Assembly: GCA_029884165.1 (NCBI GenBank)
Contig: JAOUIH010000021.1
Location: forward strand, 1-50,219
Reading direction: 5' to 3'
Length of the DNA stretch: 50,219 nucleotides
DNA from: Gammaproteobacteria bacterium
Lineage (GTDB): Bacteria; Pseudomonadota; Gammaproteobacteria; Steroidobacterales; Woeseiaceae
Under the pieces are notes generated by a model, which did no database searches, was not told the origin of the DNA, and worked only from the letters and a program-made list of their open reading frames with translations. Positions 21,591 to 30,392 of this stretch are shown one piece after another; position 1 is the stretch's first letter, and each line of letters begins with the position of its first letter. Position numbers and translations under genes: made by a program.

Positions 21591-24014
21591 TTGCAGCTTT
21601 TCGCGCGCACAAGAGCGCTGTTGCCCGTTCTGGCTTTGCTGCCGGGCCTGGCTGCGCACGGCCAGGAGGACATCGACGCGGTCGAGATATCGATGGGCTC
21701 CCGCGAGCCGATCCGGCTCACTCGATACGACGACGAGGCTGCGGCAATCCAGCTCGACGGGCGGCTCGACGAAGCGGCCTGGCAGGATACCCGGCCCTAC
21801 ACCAATCTCAGGGTCATCGAGCCGGATACCCTGGCCGAGCCGGCTTACCGGACCGAGATCAGGTTCTTCTATACCGAGCGCGGCCTGTACGTGTCCTACG
21901 ACATGGAGCAGCCGAAGGAAACCCTGTTGCGCCGCTTCAGCCCTCGCGACGACTTCGACACCAAGCGGGACAAGGTGTCGTTCACGCTGGACACCTCGGG
22001 CGGCGGGCGCTACGGCTACTGGATGAGCGTCGCTCTCGGCGACAACCAGGCGGACGGAACGATCCTGCCCGAACGCCAGTACAGCCGCGAATGGGACGGG
22101 GCCTGGTACGGGTCGACCGCCGAGACCGACAAGGGCTGGGCAGCCGAGTATTTCATCCCCTGGTCGCAGATGGCGATGCCCAAGGAGGATCGCGTGCGCC
22201 GTATCGGTTTCTACGGCTCGCGCGAAGTCGGGCACCTCGACCAGCGCTGGGGCTGGCCCGCGTTGCCGAATTCCCTGCCGCGCTTCATGAGCCTGCTGCA
22301 GCCGCTCGAAATCGAGGGAATCGATCCGCGTCAGCAGTGGAGCCTGTTTCCATATGCCTCGTCGACCGTCGACTGGTACGACGACGAGACCCGCTACAAG
22401 GTCGGCGCCGACGTGTTCTGGCGGCCCGCGAGCAACTTCCAGCTGACGGCGACGCTGAACCCGGACTTCGGTTCGGTCGAATCCGACGACGTCGTAGTGA
22501 ATTTGACCGCGAACGAGAACTTCTTTCCCGAGAAGCGCCTGTTCTTCCAGGAGGGCAGCGAGATCTTCGATGCGACGCCTCGCGCCGGCGGCCGACGCGG
22601 CGGCGGCGGTGGCGACCGCAACCGGTTTACGGTCATCAACACGCGCCGCATCGGCGGGCGCCCGCGCGAGATCGAACTGGCAGACGGCGTCGATTTCGTC
22701 GGCCGCGAAGATCTGCAGGTCGCCGACCTGTTCGGCGCAGCCAAGGCCACCGGGCAGATCGGCGGGTTCCGCTACGGGGTCCTGGCCGCCAGCGAGGACG
22801 AGACCGATTTTCTCGCGAGCGACGGCGAAGTTTACGCCCAGGAAGGCCGCGACTTCGGCGCCGTGCGCGTGATCTACGAGGACAGCGAGGGCGCCGCGTA
22901 CCGCGGCTTCGGGCTGGTCTCCACGATAGTCGCGCACCCCGAATCGGACGCGATGGTCCACGCGATGGACTTTCATTACCTGACGACGAACGGCTACTGG
23001 AACCTCGACGGCCAGGTCCTCTATTCGGACGTCGACGACACCGGGCAAGGCAAGGGTGCCTACGCGGACCTGACCTACACGCCGCGCCGGGGCTTCCGGA
23101 ACGAGTTCCGCTTCACCTACTTCGACGACGAACTCGAGGTCAACGACTTCGGATTCAACCAGCGCGCTAACCTGCGCGACTTCCAGTACCGCGGCGAGTG
23201 GGTCCGGTCCGGCCTGAAGCGTGTCCGCAACACGAAGTTCTCGCCGTTCTACCGTTATGGCGAAAACACGCAGGGCCAGCAGGTACTGGGCGGCATGGGC
23301 GGCGGCTTCGAGATCACGTTCAACAACCTGCATTTCCTGGACATCAGCGCGGCCTATCTTCCCGAGCGCTACGAGGACCGCAACAGCTTCGGCAATGGCA
23401 CCTACCACATCAACGACCGCAGCCGTTTCGGCCTGCGCTATCGCACGAACGAGGCCAGCGCGCTGAGTGCAGGCGCGGACGTCCAGTACGAGGCCGAGGA
23501 AATCGAGGGCAGGCAGCTCACGTACACGGGCAGCCTGACCTGGCGGCCGGCCAGCAACCTGTCGCTGCAGCTCGAGGCGCAATACACGGACCGCGACGGC
23601 TGGCTGCTGCACCAGGAGGATCGTAACTTCACCTCCTTCGTCGCCGAGCAGTGGCAGCCGAAGCTCAATTTCGACTATTTCATCAATGCGGATCACCAGC
23701 TGCGGCTCGGGCTGCAGTGGGTCGGCGTCCGTGCGGTCGAGGACAGGTTCTACGAGCTGATAGAAGACGGCGGCGACCTGGTCGAGGGCCCGAAGCCACC
23801 GGGAGAGACTGATGATTTCAGCATTTCCCAGCTGAACCTGCAGTTCAGGTACCGCTGGCAGATTGCGCCACTGTCCGACCTGTTCGTCGTGTATACGCGG
23901 GCCGATACCGGCAAGCGGGGACTCGCATCTTTCGGGGACCTCTTCCAGGACTCGTGGAACAATCCGCTCGGCGACCAGCTCGTCATCAAGCTCCGCTACC
24001 GGCTGGGCTCGTAG
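21591..24014 (+). CDS. DUF5916/CBM9-like outer-membrane beta-barrel protein
   Basis: The protein has 807 aa from TTG 21591. A signal peptide (ALLPVLALLPGLAAHGQE) leads into an N-terminal carbohydrate-binding-family-9-like domain (about 45-220, with IQLDGRLDEAAWQDT). The rest is a long beta-barrel typical of DUF5916 (FSVGSVESDD-type repeats, NLTANENFFPEKRLFFQEGS, and alternating aromatic strands to the C-terminus). A glycine/arginine-rich loop (GGRRGGGGGDRNR) lies near residue 335. Members are often found with secreted hydrolases and TonB systems in aquatic bacteria, but the transported or bound molecule is not known. The chosen start is supported by GGGGGA at 21579. It is divergent from the small exported protein gene at 21333. 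Confidence 0.85.
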   Translation: MQLFARTRALLPVLALLPGLAAHGQEDIDAVEISMGSREPIRLTRYDDEAAAIQLDGRLDEAAWQDTRPYTNLRVIEPDTLAEPAYRTEIRFFYTERGLYVSYDMEQPKETLLRRFSPRDDFDTKRDKVSFTLDTSGGGRYGYWMSVALGDNQADGTILPERQYSREWDGAWYGSTAETDKGWAAEYFIPWSQMAMPKEDRVRRIGFYGSREVGHLDQRWGWPALPNSLPRFMSLLQPLEIEGIDPRQQWSLFPYASSTVDWYDDETRYKVGADVFWRPASNFQLTATLNPDFGSVESDDVVVNLTANENFFPEKRLFFQEGSEIFDATPRAGGRRGGGGGDRNRFTVINTRRIGGRPREIELADGVDFVGREDLQVADLFGAAKATGQIGGFRYGVLAASEDETDFLASDGEVYAQEGRDFGAVRVIYEDSEGAAYRGFGLVSTIVAHPESDAMVHAMDFHYLTTNGYWNLDGQVLYSDVDDTGQGKGAYADLTYTPRRGFRNEFRFTYFDDELEVNDFGFNQRANLRDFQYRGEWVRSGLKRVRNTKFSPFYRYGENTQGQQVLGGMGGGFEITFNNLHFLDISAAYLPERYEDRNSFGNGTYHINDRSRFGLRYRTNEASALSAGADVQYEAEEIEGRQLTYTGSLTWRPASNLSLQLEAQYTDRDGWLLHQEDRNFTSFVAEQWQPKLNFDYFINADHQLRLGLQWVGVRAVEDRFYELIEDGGDLVEGPKPPGETDDFSISQLNLQFRYRWQIAPLSDLFVVYTRADTGKRGLASFGDLFQDSWNNPLGDQLVIKLRYRLGS

Positions 24015-24053
24015 GCAGCACGCTCGCAGCGTTGCACCGGCGCGCCCGACGGA

Positions 24054-24974
24054 TCAGGCGACGAGATATGCAAGCTCTGCCGGAGCAAAAGGCCTGGGCT
24101 CCCGGCCGATCAGCGCACGCAGTTCAGCTGAATCGGCAGTATTGCCCTCGGCGAGCATCGTCAGCTGGTCGCGCGTTACGGGGAAGAAGGGCAGCCGGTC
24201 CAGCAGCGTCGCTGCGATGCGCATGAGCCCGATCGGCATCGGAAGGATCAGCTTGCGCCGGTCCACAGCCACCGCAACGCGCCGCAGCATCTCCGTCCAG
24301 GTAAGCTCCTCGGGCCCTCCCAGCGTGAACGTCTTGCCGATCGAGGCGGGGTCCGTCAGCGCTCGCACGAACGCGTCCGCGACGTCCTCGACGTGCACGG
24401 GCGACATTCGCACCTGGCCTGTCGCCGCCCGCCAGCCCGTGTGAAAGGCCAACGCGGGCAGCGGTGGCGCAATCATGTCGCGGTGCAGCTGGGTCGCTAT
24501 TTCCATCGTGCCGCGCGGATCGCCGAAGACGACCGACGGGCGAAACACGGTGACGTCGAGGCCGCCGCCGCGCAGGTATTCCTCGGCGCGGAACTTGGTT
24601 TCCTGGTACGGCGTGCCCGGGCTCCTGACGCCGTTTGCACTCATCAGCAGGAAGCGCCGGGCACCCAGGCGCCGTGCCGCTTCCGCTGCGCGTACCGCCG
24701 CCTGGTACTGGAGCGCCTCGAAGGTAATACCGCGCCGGGGAAACTCGCGCAGGATCCCGACCAGGAAAATGACGGCAGCGCAGCCCTCGATAGTCGACTC
24801 GAGCGCCTCGACGGAGCTCGGCTCTCCCTCGACGATGCGGCATTCTCCGGCACGGCGCAGCTTGTCCCGGCTCCCGGCCCGAACCAGCAGTGACGGCTGG
24901 TGCCCGGCCGAGAGCAACGCGTCGACGATGTAACCGCCGACGAATCCGCTGCCGCCTATGACTGCTGCTCGCAC
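24054..24974 (-). CDS. NDUFA9-like NAD(P)-binding oxidoreductase (atypical SDR)
   Basis: This 306-aa protein begins with a Rossmann dinucleotide site (AAVIGGSGFVGGYIVDALL, GxxGxxG at 7-13). It continues with atypical-SDR features (AVIFLVGILREF, SANGVRSPGTPYQETK, VFRPSVVFGDP). This arrangement is called the complex I NDUFA9 subunit family in bacteria, where the proteins are usually stand-alone and of unsettled function. Roles with quinones or sugar nucleotides have been suggested. GTG 24974 is chosen because a GGGGAC site precedes it and the Rossmann fold starts at once. The frame is open to 25076 without such support. It is divergent from the photolyase gene. No nuo genes are present. Confidence 0.85.
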   Translation of the reverse strand: MRAAVIGGSGFVGGYIVDALLSAGHQPSLLVRAGSRDKLRRAGECRIVEGEPSSVEALESTIEGCAAVIFLVGILREFPRRGITFEALQYQAAVRAAEAARRLGARRFLLMSANGVRSPGTPYQETKFRAEEYLRGGGLDVTVFRPSVVFGDPRGTMEIATQLHRDMIAPPLPALAFHTGWRAATGQVRMSPVHVEDVADAFVRALTDPASIGKTFTLGGPEELTWTEMLRRVAVAVDRRKLILPMPIGLMRIAATLLDRLPFFPVTRDQLTMLAEGNTADSAELRALIGREPRPFAPAELAYLVA

Positions 24975-25086
24975 GCCGCGTCCCCGAATCCCCGTGTAAG
25001 GCCAGTGTAACGCCCGGCTGCCGGGCCGTGAATTCACGCTGGCCGCGCTGTTACAAACGATTACGAATAAGGCCAAGAGGGCGACT

Positions 25087-25092
25087 TATACT
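25087..25092 (+). promoter_or_regulatory. Possible -10 box of the photolyase gene
   Basis: TATACT (5 of 6 to TATAAT) lies 28 nt upstream of the photolyase ATG. The -35 region is poor: TTACGA at 25061 would need a 20-nt spacer. Either another sigma factor or an activator is used, or this is a chance match. Confidence 0.3.
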
Positions 25093-25120
25093 CCCGTGAC
25101 ACTCGCGAAACGCAACGACG

Positions 25121-26554
25121 ATGCCCGACCAACGCCCCGTCATCGCCTGGTTCCGGCAGGACCTCAGGCTGGACGACAATCCTGCCTTTCATGCGGCGGC
25201 CGAGCACGGCGGACCGGTACTGCCGGTCTACGTGCTCGACGACGACAACGCGGGCGAGTGGGCCATGGGCGCGGCGAGCCGCTGGTGGCTGCACCGGAGC
25301 CTCGCGGCGCTCGCCGAATCCCTCGACGGCCACCTGTACCTGCTCCGCGGCAATGCCGCGACCCTGCTGCCGGAACTCGCGCGCGCGACTCGTGCCACGG
25401 CGGTGCACTGGAATCGCTGCTACGAACCCTGGCGCATCGCGCGCGACCAGCGCATCAAGTCGGAGCTCAAGGATGCCGGTGTCACGGTGCGGAGCCACAA
25501 CGGCTCACTCCTGTTCGAGCCACAGCTCGTCGCGAAAGCCGACGGCACGCCCTACAAGGTATTCACCCCGTTCTACCGGAACGGCTGCCTGCGCCAGGCG
25601 CCCGCACCGCGAGAACCTCTGCCGCGCCCTTCCGCTTATGCGCTTGCGACTTTCGGCGGCGGGTTGCCGCTCGAGAAACTCTCCCTGCTGCCCGACATAC
25701 CCTGGTACCGTGGCATGGCCGCCGAGTGGAACCCGGGCGAGCGCGGTGCCTCGGACCGGCTCGCGCGGTTTCTCCACGCCGGCATCCGGCATTATCGCGA
25801 GGGCAGGAATCGTCCCGACCAGGCGTTCGTTTCACGGTTGTCGCCGCACCTGCACTTCGGCGAGATCTCGCCGCACACGGTCTGGCATGCCGCGAAGACA
25901 CTCGAATCGGATCGCGACATCGCCGCCGAAATCGATCATTTCCTGAGCGAACTCGGCTGGCGGGAGTTCTCGCATAACCTGCTGTATCACTGGCCCGGGC
26001 TGCCACGGGAAAACCTGCAGCGCAAGTTCAACCGGTTTCCGTGGCGCGAGGACGAGGATGCGCTGCGACGATGGCAGCGCGGGTTGACCGGCTACCCGAT
26101 CGTCGATGCCGGCATGCGGGAGCTGTGGCGTACCGGCTATATGCACAACCGCGTGCGCATGATCGTCGGCTCCTTCCTGGTAAAGAACCTGCTGCTCGAC
26201 TGGCGGCACGGCGAGGACTGGTTCTGGGATACGCTCGTCGACGCGGACCTCGCGAACAACAGCGCAAGCTGGCAATGGATCGCCGGCTGCGGCGCCGATG
26301 CGGCGCCCTACTTCCGGATATTCAATCCCGTGGCGCAGGGCCGCAAGTTCGATCCGGACGGCGACTACGTGCGCCGCTACGTGCCGGAACTCGGCCGATT
26401 GCCCGACAGGTACCTGCATGCCCCGTGGGAGGCGCCGGCCGGGATCCTGCAATCGGCCGGCGTGACGCTGGGCGCCGACTACCCGGCGCCGATCGTCGAT
26501 CTGAAGGCATCGCGCGAGCGTGCCCTGGACGCGTTTCGCTCGCTGACCGCCTGA
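25121..26554 (+). CDS. phrB: Deoxyribodipyrimidine photolyase (class I CPD photolyase)
   Basis: This FAD enzyme repairs UV-induced cyclobutane pyrimidine dimers using blue light. It has 477 aa against about 472 for the E. coli enzyme. The antenna-binding Rossmann domain is N-terminal (IAWFRQDLRLDDNPAF). The FAD domain is C-terminal, with TGYPIVDAGMREL, YMHNRVRM and DAAPYFRIFNP. By alignment to E. coli W306/W359/W382, the electron-transfer tryptophan triad is W308 (FPWRED), W361 (LDWRHG) and W384 (SASWQW), all present. It is a single gene, divergent from the NDUFA9-like gene, with the Mpo1-like gene downstream. Its presence suggests exposure to sunlight. Cryptochrome-DASH is less likely given the close CPD-photolyase motifs. 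Confidence 0.93.
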   Translation: MPDQRPVIAWFRQDLRLDDNPAFHAAAEHGGPVLPVYVLDDDNAGEWAMGAASRWWLHRSLAALAESLDGHLYLLRGNAATLLPELARATRATAVHWNRCYEPWRIARDQRIKSELKDAGVTVRSHNGSLLFEPQLVAKADGTPYKVFTPFYRNGCLRQAPAPREPLPRPSAYALATFGGGLPLEKLSLLPDIPWYRGMAAEWNPGERGASDRLARFLHAGIRHYREGRNRPDQAFVSRLSPHLHFGEISPHTVWHAAKTLESDRDIAAEIDHFLSELGWREFSHNLLYHWPGLPRENLQRKFNRFPWREDEDALRRWQRGLTGYPIVDAGMRELWRTGYMHNRVRMIVGSFLVKNLLLDWRHGEDWFWDTLVDADLANNSASWQWIAGCGADAAPYFRIFNPVAQGRKFDPDGDYVRRYVPELGRLPDRYLHAPWEAPAGILQSAGVTLGADYPAPIVDLKASRERALDAFRSLTA

Positions 26555-26610
26555 TCCGGCTGCTGCCCCGTGCTAGAGTCTCGCGGGCTCATTCGGCGAG
26601 GACTCGGCAC

Positions 26611-27141
26611 GTGAACAGGAATACCAGGCTGATGGACATGCTGGTCGGCTACGCGGCGTCGCACCAGCACCCGTTCAATGTCGGCGTGCACCTGCTGGGC
26701 ATACCGACGATCATGCTGGGCATCTTTATCGCGTTCAGCTGGCTCGAAATCCGGATCGACGGTTTCGGCTTCAACCTGGCCCACGTCGCGGCGCTGGGCC
26801 TGTTCCTCTTTTACCTGACGCTGGACGCCGTCTTCGCCTTCGTCTACCTCGTCGTCGGCATGGCCGTCGCGGTGCTCGCGACCGAGATCGGCAAGGCGCC
26901 GCTACCGGTGTCCGGTGGCGTAGCGGCCGCAACGTTCTTCGGCGGCTACGCGCTGCAGTTCGTCGGGCATGCCGTCGAAAAATCGATGCCCGTCCTGGTC
27001 AGGCATCCCGTACAGGCAAACCTGGCCGCGCCGTTTTTCACGATCGTGGAAATCTGCGGGCTGATGGGGCTGCGCGAGGAGCTGTTCTCGGAAGTTCAGG
27101 CGCAGGTCGCGGAACGACGCAGGCTGGAAACGACGGGCTGA
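26611..27141 (+). CDS. Mpo1/YGL010W-like (DUF962) membrane protein
   Basis: This 176-aa protein has about four hydrophobic helices. Its conserved histidine motifs are HQHPFNVGVHLLGIP near residue 18 and QFVGHAVEKSMP near residue 120. The yeast homologue Mpo1 is an Fe(II) dioxygenase that alpha-oxidises 2-hydroxy fatty acids. Bacterial members keep the histidines but are mostly untested. GTG 26611, with GAGGAC upstream, is the preferred start, and ATG 26632 is possible. The longest open frame would begin inside the photolyase gene and is rejected. It follows phrB by 56 nt on the same strand, so read-through is possible. A lipid-oxidising role is inferred from the family only. Confidence 0.85.
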   Translation: MNRNTRLMDMLVGYAASHQHPFNVGVHLLGIPTIMLGIFIAFSWLEIRIDGFGFNLAHVAALGLFLFYLTLDAVFAFVYLVVGMAVAVLATEIGKAPLPVSGGVAAATFFGGYALQFVGHAVEKSMPVLVRHPVQANLAAPFFTIVEICGLMGLREELFSEVQAQVAERRRLETTG

Positions 27142-27210
27142 CTCGATCCGTATTGCCCGAGCCCGGGGTGACGGGCATAGAATGGCGCCGGTTCAGGGTG
27201 GAGCATCGTC

Positions 27211-28743
27211 ATGCGCCGAATCGTTCTTCGCGTATTCCTCATCGCACTGGGCAGCATCGCGGCCGGTTGCTCCGGGCAGGATGCGCCGCAACCTGTCTCC
27301 ACCGTATTGATCGAAAATGCCGTCATCGTCGACGGCAGCGGGATGGACGCCTACTCCGGCGATGTCCGCATCGGTGACGGTCGCATCGTGGCGGTCGGCG
27401 CGCTGGCGCCGCTGGCGGGCGAAACCGTCATCGATGGGCTGGGCAGGGTGTTGGCCCCCGGCTTCATCGACACGCACAGCCACGGTGACCGTACGCTGTT
27501 CGACGACCTCGACGCCCTCGGTGCGACGAGCCAGGGAATCACGACCATCGTCGTCGGCCAGGACGGCGGTTCGCCCTACCCCCTCGCGGACTTCGCGGCG
27601 CGACTCGAAGCGACGCCGCCCGCGATCAACGTGGCGAGCTACGCGGGCCACAACACGCTGCGCGGGCTGGTACTCGGAGAGGACTTCCGCCGGACGGCCA
27701 GTGCCGACGAGGTGGAACAGATGCGGCAGATGCTCCTCGCGGAACTCGAGAGCGGCGCGCTGGGGCTCGCCACCGGGCTCGAGTACGATCCCGGGATCTA
27801 CTCGCATCCGTCGGAGGTCGTCGCGCTCGCGCAGGCGGCCGCCGATGCCGGCGGCCGCTACATCAGCCATGTCCGCAGCGAGGACCGCTGGTTCTTCGAT
27901 GCAATCGACGAGATCATCGACATCGGGCGGGCGACCGGCATGCCGGTGCAGGTGTCGCACATCAAGCTGTCGATGCGGAGCCTCTGGGGCAAGGCGCCGG
28001 AGCTGGTCGCGAAGCTCGACGCCGCCCGCGCGGAGGGTATCGACATCACGGCGGACCTGTATCCCTACGACGCCTGGCAGTCGAACCTGATGGTGCTGCT
28101 GCCGGAGCGCGACCCGACGGACCGCAAAGCCGTCGAGTTCGTGCTCGACGAGATCGTTCCCGCCGAGGGGCTGCTGATCACGCGCTTCCCGCCGGACCCG
28201 AGCGTCGAAGGCAAGCGCCTGCCCGAAATCGCGGCGCTGCGCGAGACCGATCATGTCAGCGCGCTGATGGACCTGCTGCAGGCCGCCGACCGCGCCGCGC
28301 GGGAAGCGGGCGGGAGCGTGGACAGCATGATCGGCACCAGCATGGAGCAGGCGGACATCGACCTGTTGTGGCTATGGGAGCACACGAACCTGTGCACCGA
28401 CGGCGTCCTGACCTATACGCACCCGCGCGGCCGGGGTTCGTTCACCCGGGTGCTGGGCCGTTACCTGCGCGAGCGCCGCCTGCTGGATCTCGAGACGACG
28501 ATACGCAAGATGAGCGGCTTGGCGGCGGATCACATGGGCTTCGCCGACCGGGGCTACATCCGCCCGGGACTCGCGGCCGACCTCGTGCTCTTCGACCCGG
28601 ACACGATCATCGACCACGCGACGATGGAGGACCCGCTGGCGCTGTCGACGGGCGTGCTGCGGGTCTGGGTCGGGGGCGAGATCGTGTTCGAGAACGGCGC
28701 CGCGACCGACGCCAGGCCCGGGCGCTTCCTGCGACGGCAGTAA
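27211..28743 (+). CDS. Lipoprotein amidohydrolase of the N-acyl-D-amino-acid deacylase family
   Basis: This 510-aa protein has a signal peptide with lipobox SIAAGC (lipidated C20), so it is predicted to be envelope-anchored. The metallo-dependent hydrolase fold shows the metal HxH at H89-H91 (DTHSHGD), later histidines (YISHVRSED, VQVSHIKL), and the D-aminoacylase-type C-terminal motif CTDGVLTYTHPRGRGSF. Family enzymes release D-amino acids from N-acyl-D-amino acids. A second group hydrolyses N-substituted dipeptides. Export of this family is common in gammaproteobacteria with peptidoglycan or peptide scavenging. It converges on the phospholipase D gene (55 nt between stops). The substrate is unproven. 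Confidence 0.9.
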   Translation: MRRIVLRVFLIALGSIAAGCSGQDAPQPVSTVLIENAVIVDGSGMDAYSGDVRIGDGRIVAVGALAPLAGETVIDGLGRVLAPGFIDTHSHGDRTLFDDLDALGATSQGITTIVVGQDGGSPYPLADFAARLEATPPAINVASYAGHNTLRGLVLGEDFRRTASADEVEQMRQMLLAELESGALGLATGLEYDPGIYSHPSEVVALAQAAADAGGRYISHVRSEDRWFFDAIDEIIDIGRATGMPVQVSHIKLSMRSLWGKAPELVAKLDAARAEGIDITADLYPYDAWQSNLMVLLPERDPTDRKAVEFVLDEIVPAEGLLITRFPPDPSVEGKRLPEIAALRETDHVSALMDLLQAADRAAREAGGSVDSMIGTSMEQADIDLLWLWEHTNLCTDGVLTYTHPRGRGSFTRVLGRYLRERRLLDLETTIRKMSGLAADHMGFADRGYIRPGLAADLVLFDPDTIIDHATMEDPLALSTGVLRVWVGGEIVFENGAATDARPGRFLRRQ

Positions 28744-28798
28744 TTCTTGTTTCGGCTCCGGCGCGGGAACGGGCACGTCGGCCGCCCGGTTGCCGGTG

Positions 28799-30310
28799 TC
28801 ACATCTCGTTTTCGATGGGCAGGTGCGCGAAGAACCAGTCTTCGATCCGTTGCATGAAGGATGCGGCCGGCTGCCTGTCGAGTCGCAACTCGTTCGATAC
28901 CCAGTAAACGTGACCGTCTGCCGAGCGCTCGAGCCGCCAGGCATTGCGTGCGTCGAAGTCGCCGCCGACCGCCGTGCGAACCCTGGCATTCAGCTCCGGG
29001 CTCTCGACCAGTAGCCCCATCTCGGTGTTGATGCGCAAGGAGCGTGGGTCCAGGTTCGCGCTGCCGATGAACACCTTGGCGTCGTCGATGACCAGCGCCT
29101 TCGCGTGCAATGCCAGTGACTTGCGCTCGACCGGGGTCAGCATGTAGCGATGCCGGTCCTCCGCATCGACGCGGACCTCGTGCAGCTCGGCCCCGTTCTG
29201 CAACAGCTCGTCGATGTGATTTCGATAAGCGCTGTGCGCGGTCAGGTGATTGTTGGAGCGGATAGAGTTCGTCAGGATCCGGACCCGGACGCCTCGCGCG
29301 GCGGCCCGCTCCACGGCTGCCTCGAGCTCCACGGTCGGGATCAGGTAGGCCGAAATGATCAGGATCTCGTCCTCTGCCGCATCGAACTCGCGTATCAGCT
29401 CGTTGGCGACCTGCACGGGAGCGCTTGCACGATCGGCCGGATTTTGCACCGGCGGCTCGTCGGCCAGGATCCGCACCGTGCCCTGTACGGTGTTCCGTAG
29501 CATTGCCAGCCACTCGGCCTGCCGCGCGGCCTCGTCTTCTTCCACGTGCTGGTAGACGTCATTCGCCATTGCCGTGCGGGCGCGCGCGAGCGCCTCCTCG
29601 GACGGCTCGGCGTCGGTCAGCTGTTCTATCGGTATCGACCAGTGGTCGTTCCAGTACTTGTCGAAGGTGGCAGCGAGGCGCGGCACCAGCGAGCCGCCGG
29701 CCATGAGTTCCATGTCGCGGAAGTTCGCCTCCGGGTCCAGCCCGAAGTATTCGTCGCCGAGATTCCGGCCGCCGACGATCGCGACCCGGTCGTCGACGAT
29801 CATCGACTTGTTGTGCATGCGGTGGTCGAGCCGGTCGTATTCGGCAAGGTTCAGGACCTGGCGCGTTACGAAACCGCTCGCGCGGCGCCGATAGGGATTG
29901 AACACCCGGTACTCGATGTTGTGATGCTCGTGCAATGCCTCGAGCACATCGTCCTCGCCGAGCAGGAAGGTGTCGTCGACCAGGACCTTGACCTGCACGC
30001 CGCGGTCGGCCGCCCGGACCAGGTGGTCCAGTAGCAGCGAACCGCTGGTGTCGAAGTGCCACAGGAAGGTCTGGAGATCGATGCTCTCCGTGGCGCTGTC
30101 GATCGCGCGCAGCCGCCACTCCAGCGCCGTCGGCCCGTCATTGAGCAGGAACAGCCAGTCCTCCGGCCCAGCCTGCTCCATTGCGTCCCACAGTGCTGAA
30201 TCGGCGGGCGGCGGCGTGAATTCGGCTTCGAGATCGGCGGGTTCGAGCGCTGCGCAGCCCGCCAGCACGACGGCCGCAGCGCTGAGCACGAGGTTTCGCC
30301 TGGCATTCAT
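28799..30310 (-). CDS. Phospholipase D-family lipoprotein with two HKD motifs
   Basis: This 503-aa protein resembles cardiolipin synthase and Ymt/PLD-like proteins. It has a signal peptide ending in lipobox VLAGC (C19), unlike the transmembrane cardiolipin synthases. The two catalytic half-sites are complete: HNKSMIVDDRVAIVGGRNLG and HAKALVIDDAKVFIGSANLD. These enzymes carry out phosphatidyl transfer or hydrolysis via a phosphohistidine. Anchoring in the envelope suggests phospholipid remodelling in the periplasm or at the outer membrane. ATG 30310 is used because it starts the lipoprotein signal. The frame is open to 30415, overlapping the 3' end of the LysR gene. Same strand as the LysR gene, 82 nt downstream of it. 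Confidence 0.9.
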   Translation of the reverse strand: MNARRNLVLSAAAVVLAGCAALEPADLEAEFTPPPADSALWDAMEQAGPEDWLFLLNDGPTALEWRLRAIDSATESIDLQTFLWHFDTSGSLLLDHLVRAADRGVQVKVLVDDTFLLGEDDVLEALHEHHNIEYRVFNPYRRRASGFVTRQVLNLAEYDRLDHRMHNKSMIVDDRVAIVGGRNLGDEYFGLDPEANFRDMELMAGGSLVPRLAATFDKYWNDHWSIPIEQLTDAEPSEEALARARTAMANDVYQHVEEDEAARQAEWLAMLRNTVQGTVRILADEPPVQNPADRASAPVQVANELIREFDAAEDEILIISAYLIPTVELEAAVERAAARGVRVRILTNSIRSNNHLTAHSAYRNHIDELLQNGAELHEVRVDAEDRHRYMLTPVERKSLALHAKALVIDDAKVFIGSANLDPRSLRINTEMGLLVESPELNARVRTAVGGDFDARNAWRLERSADGHVYWVSNELRLDRQPAASFMQRIEDWFFAHLPIENEM

Positions 30311-30392
30311 CGGCAACTGTCCATTGTCATTGTGGGCGCGAGAGACGGAACGCGCGGCCGGGCCCGATGGTGACAGGACACGGCCCACCGCG

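Noticed and set aside
26041-26610. Upstream extension of the Mpo1-like frame
   Set aside because: It overlaps the photolyase coding sequence. Family sequence begins at GTG 26611 or ATG 26632.
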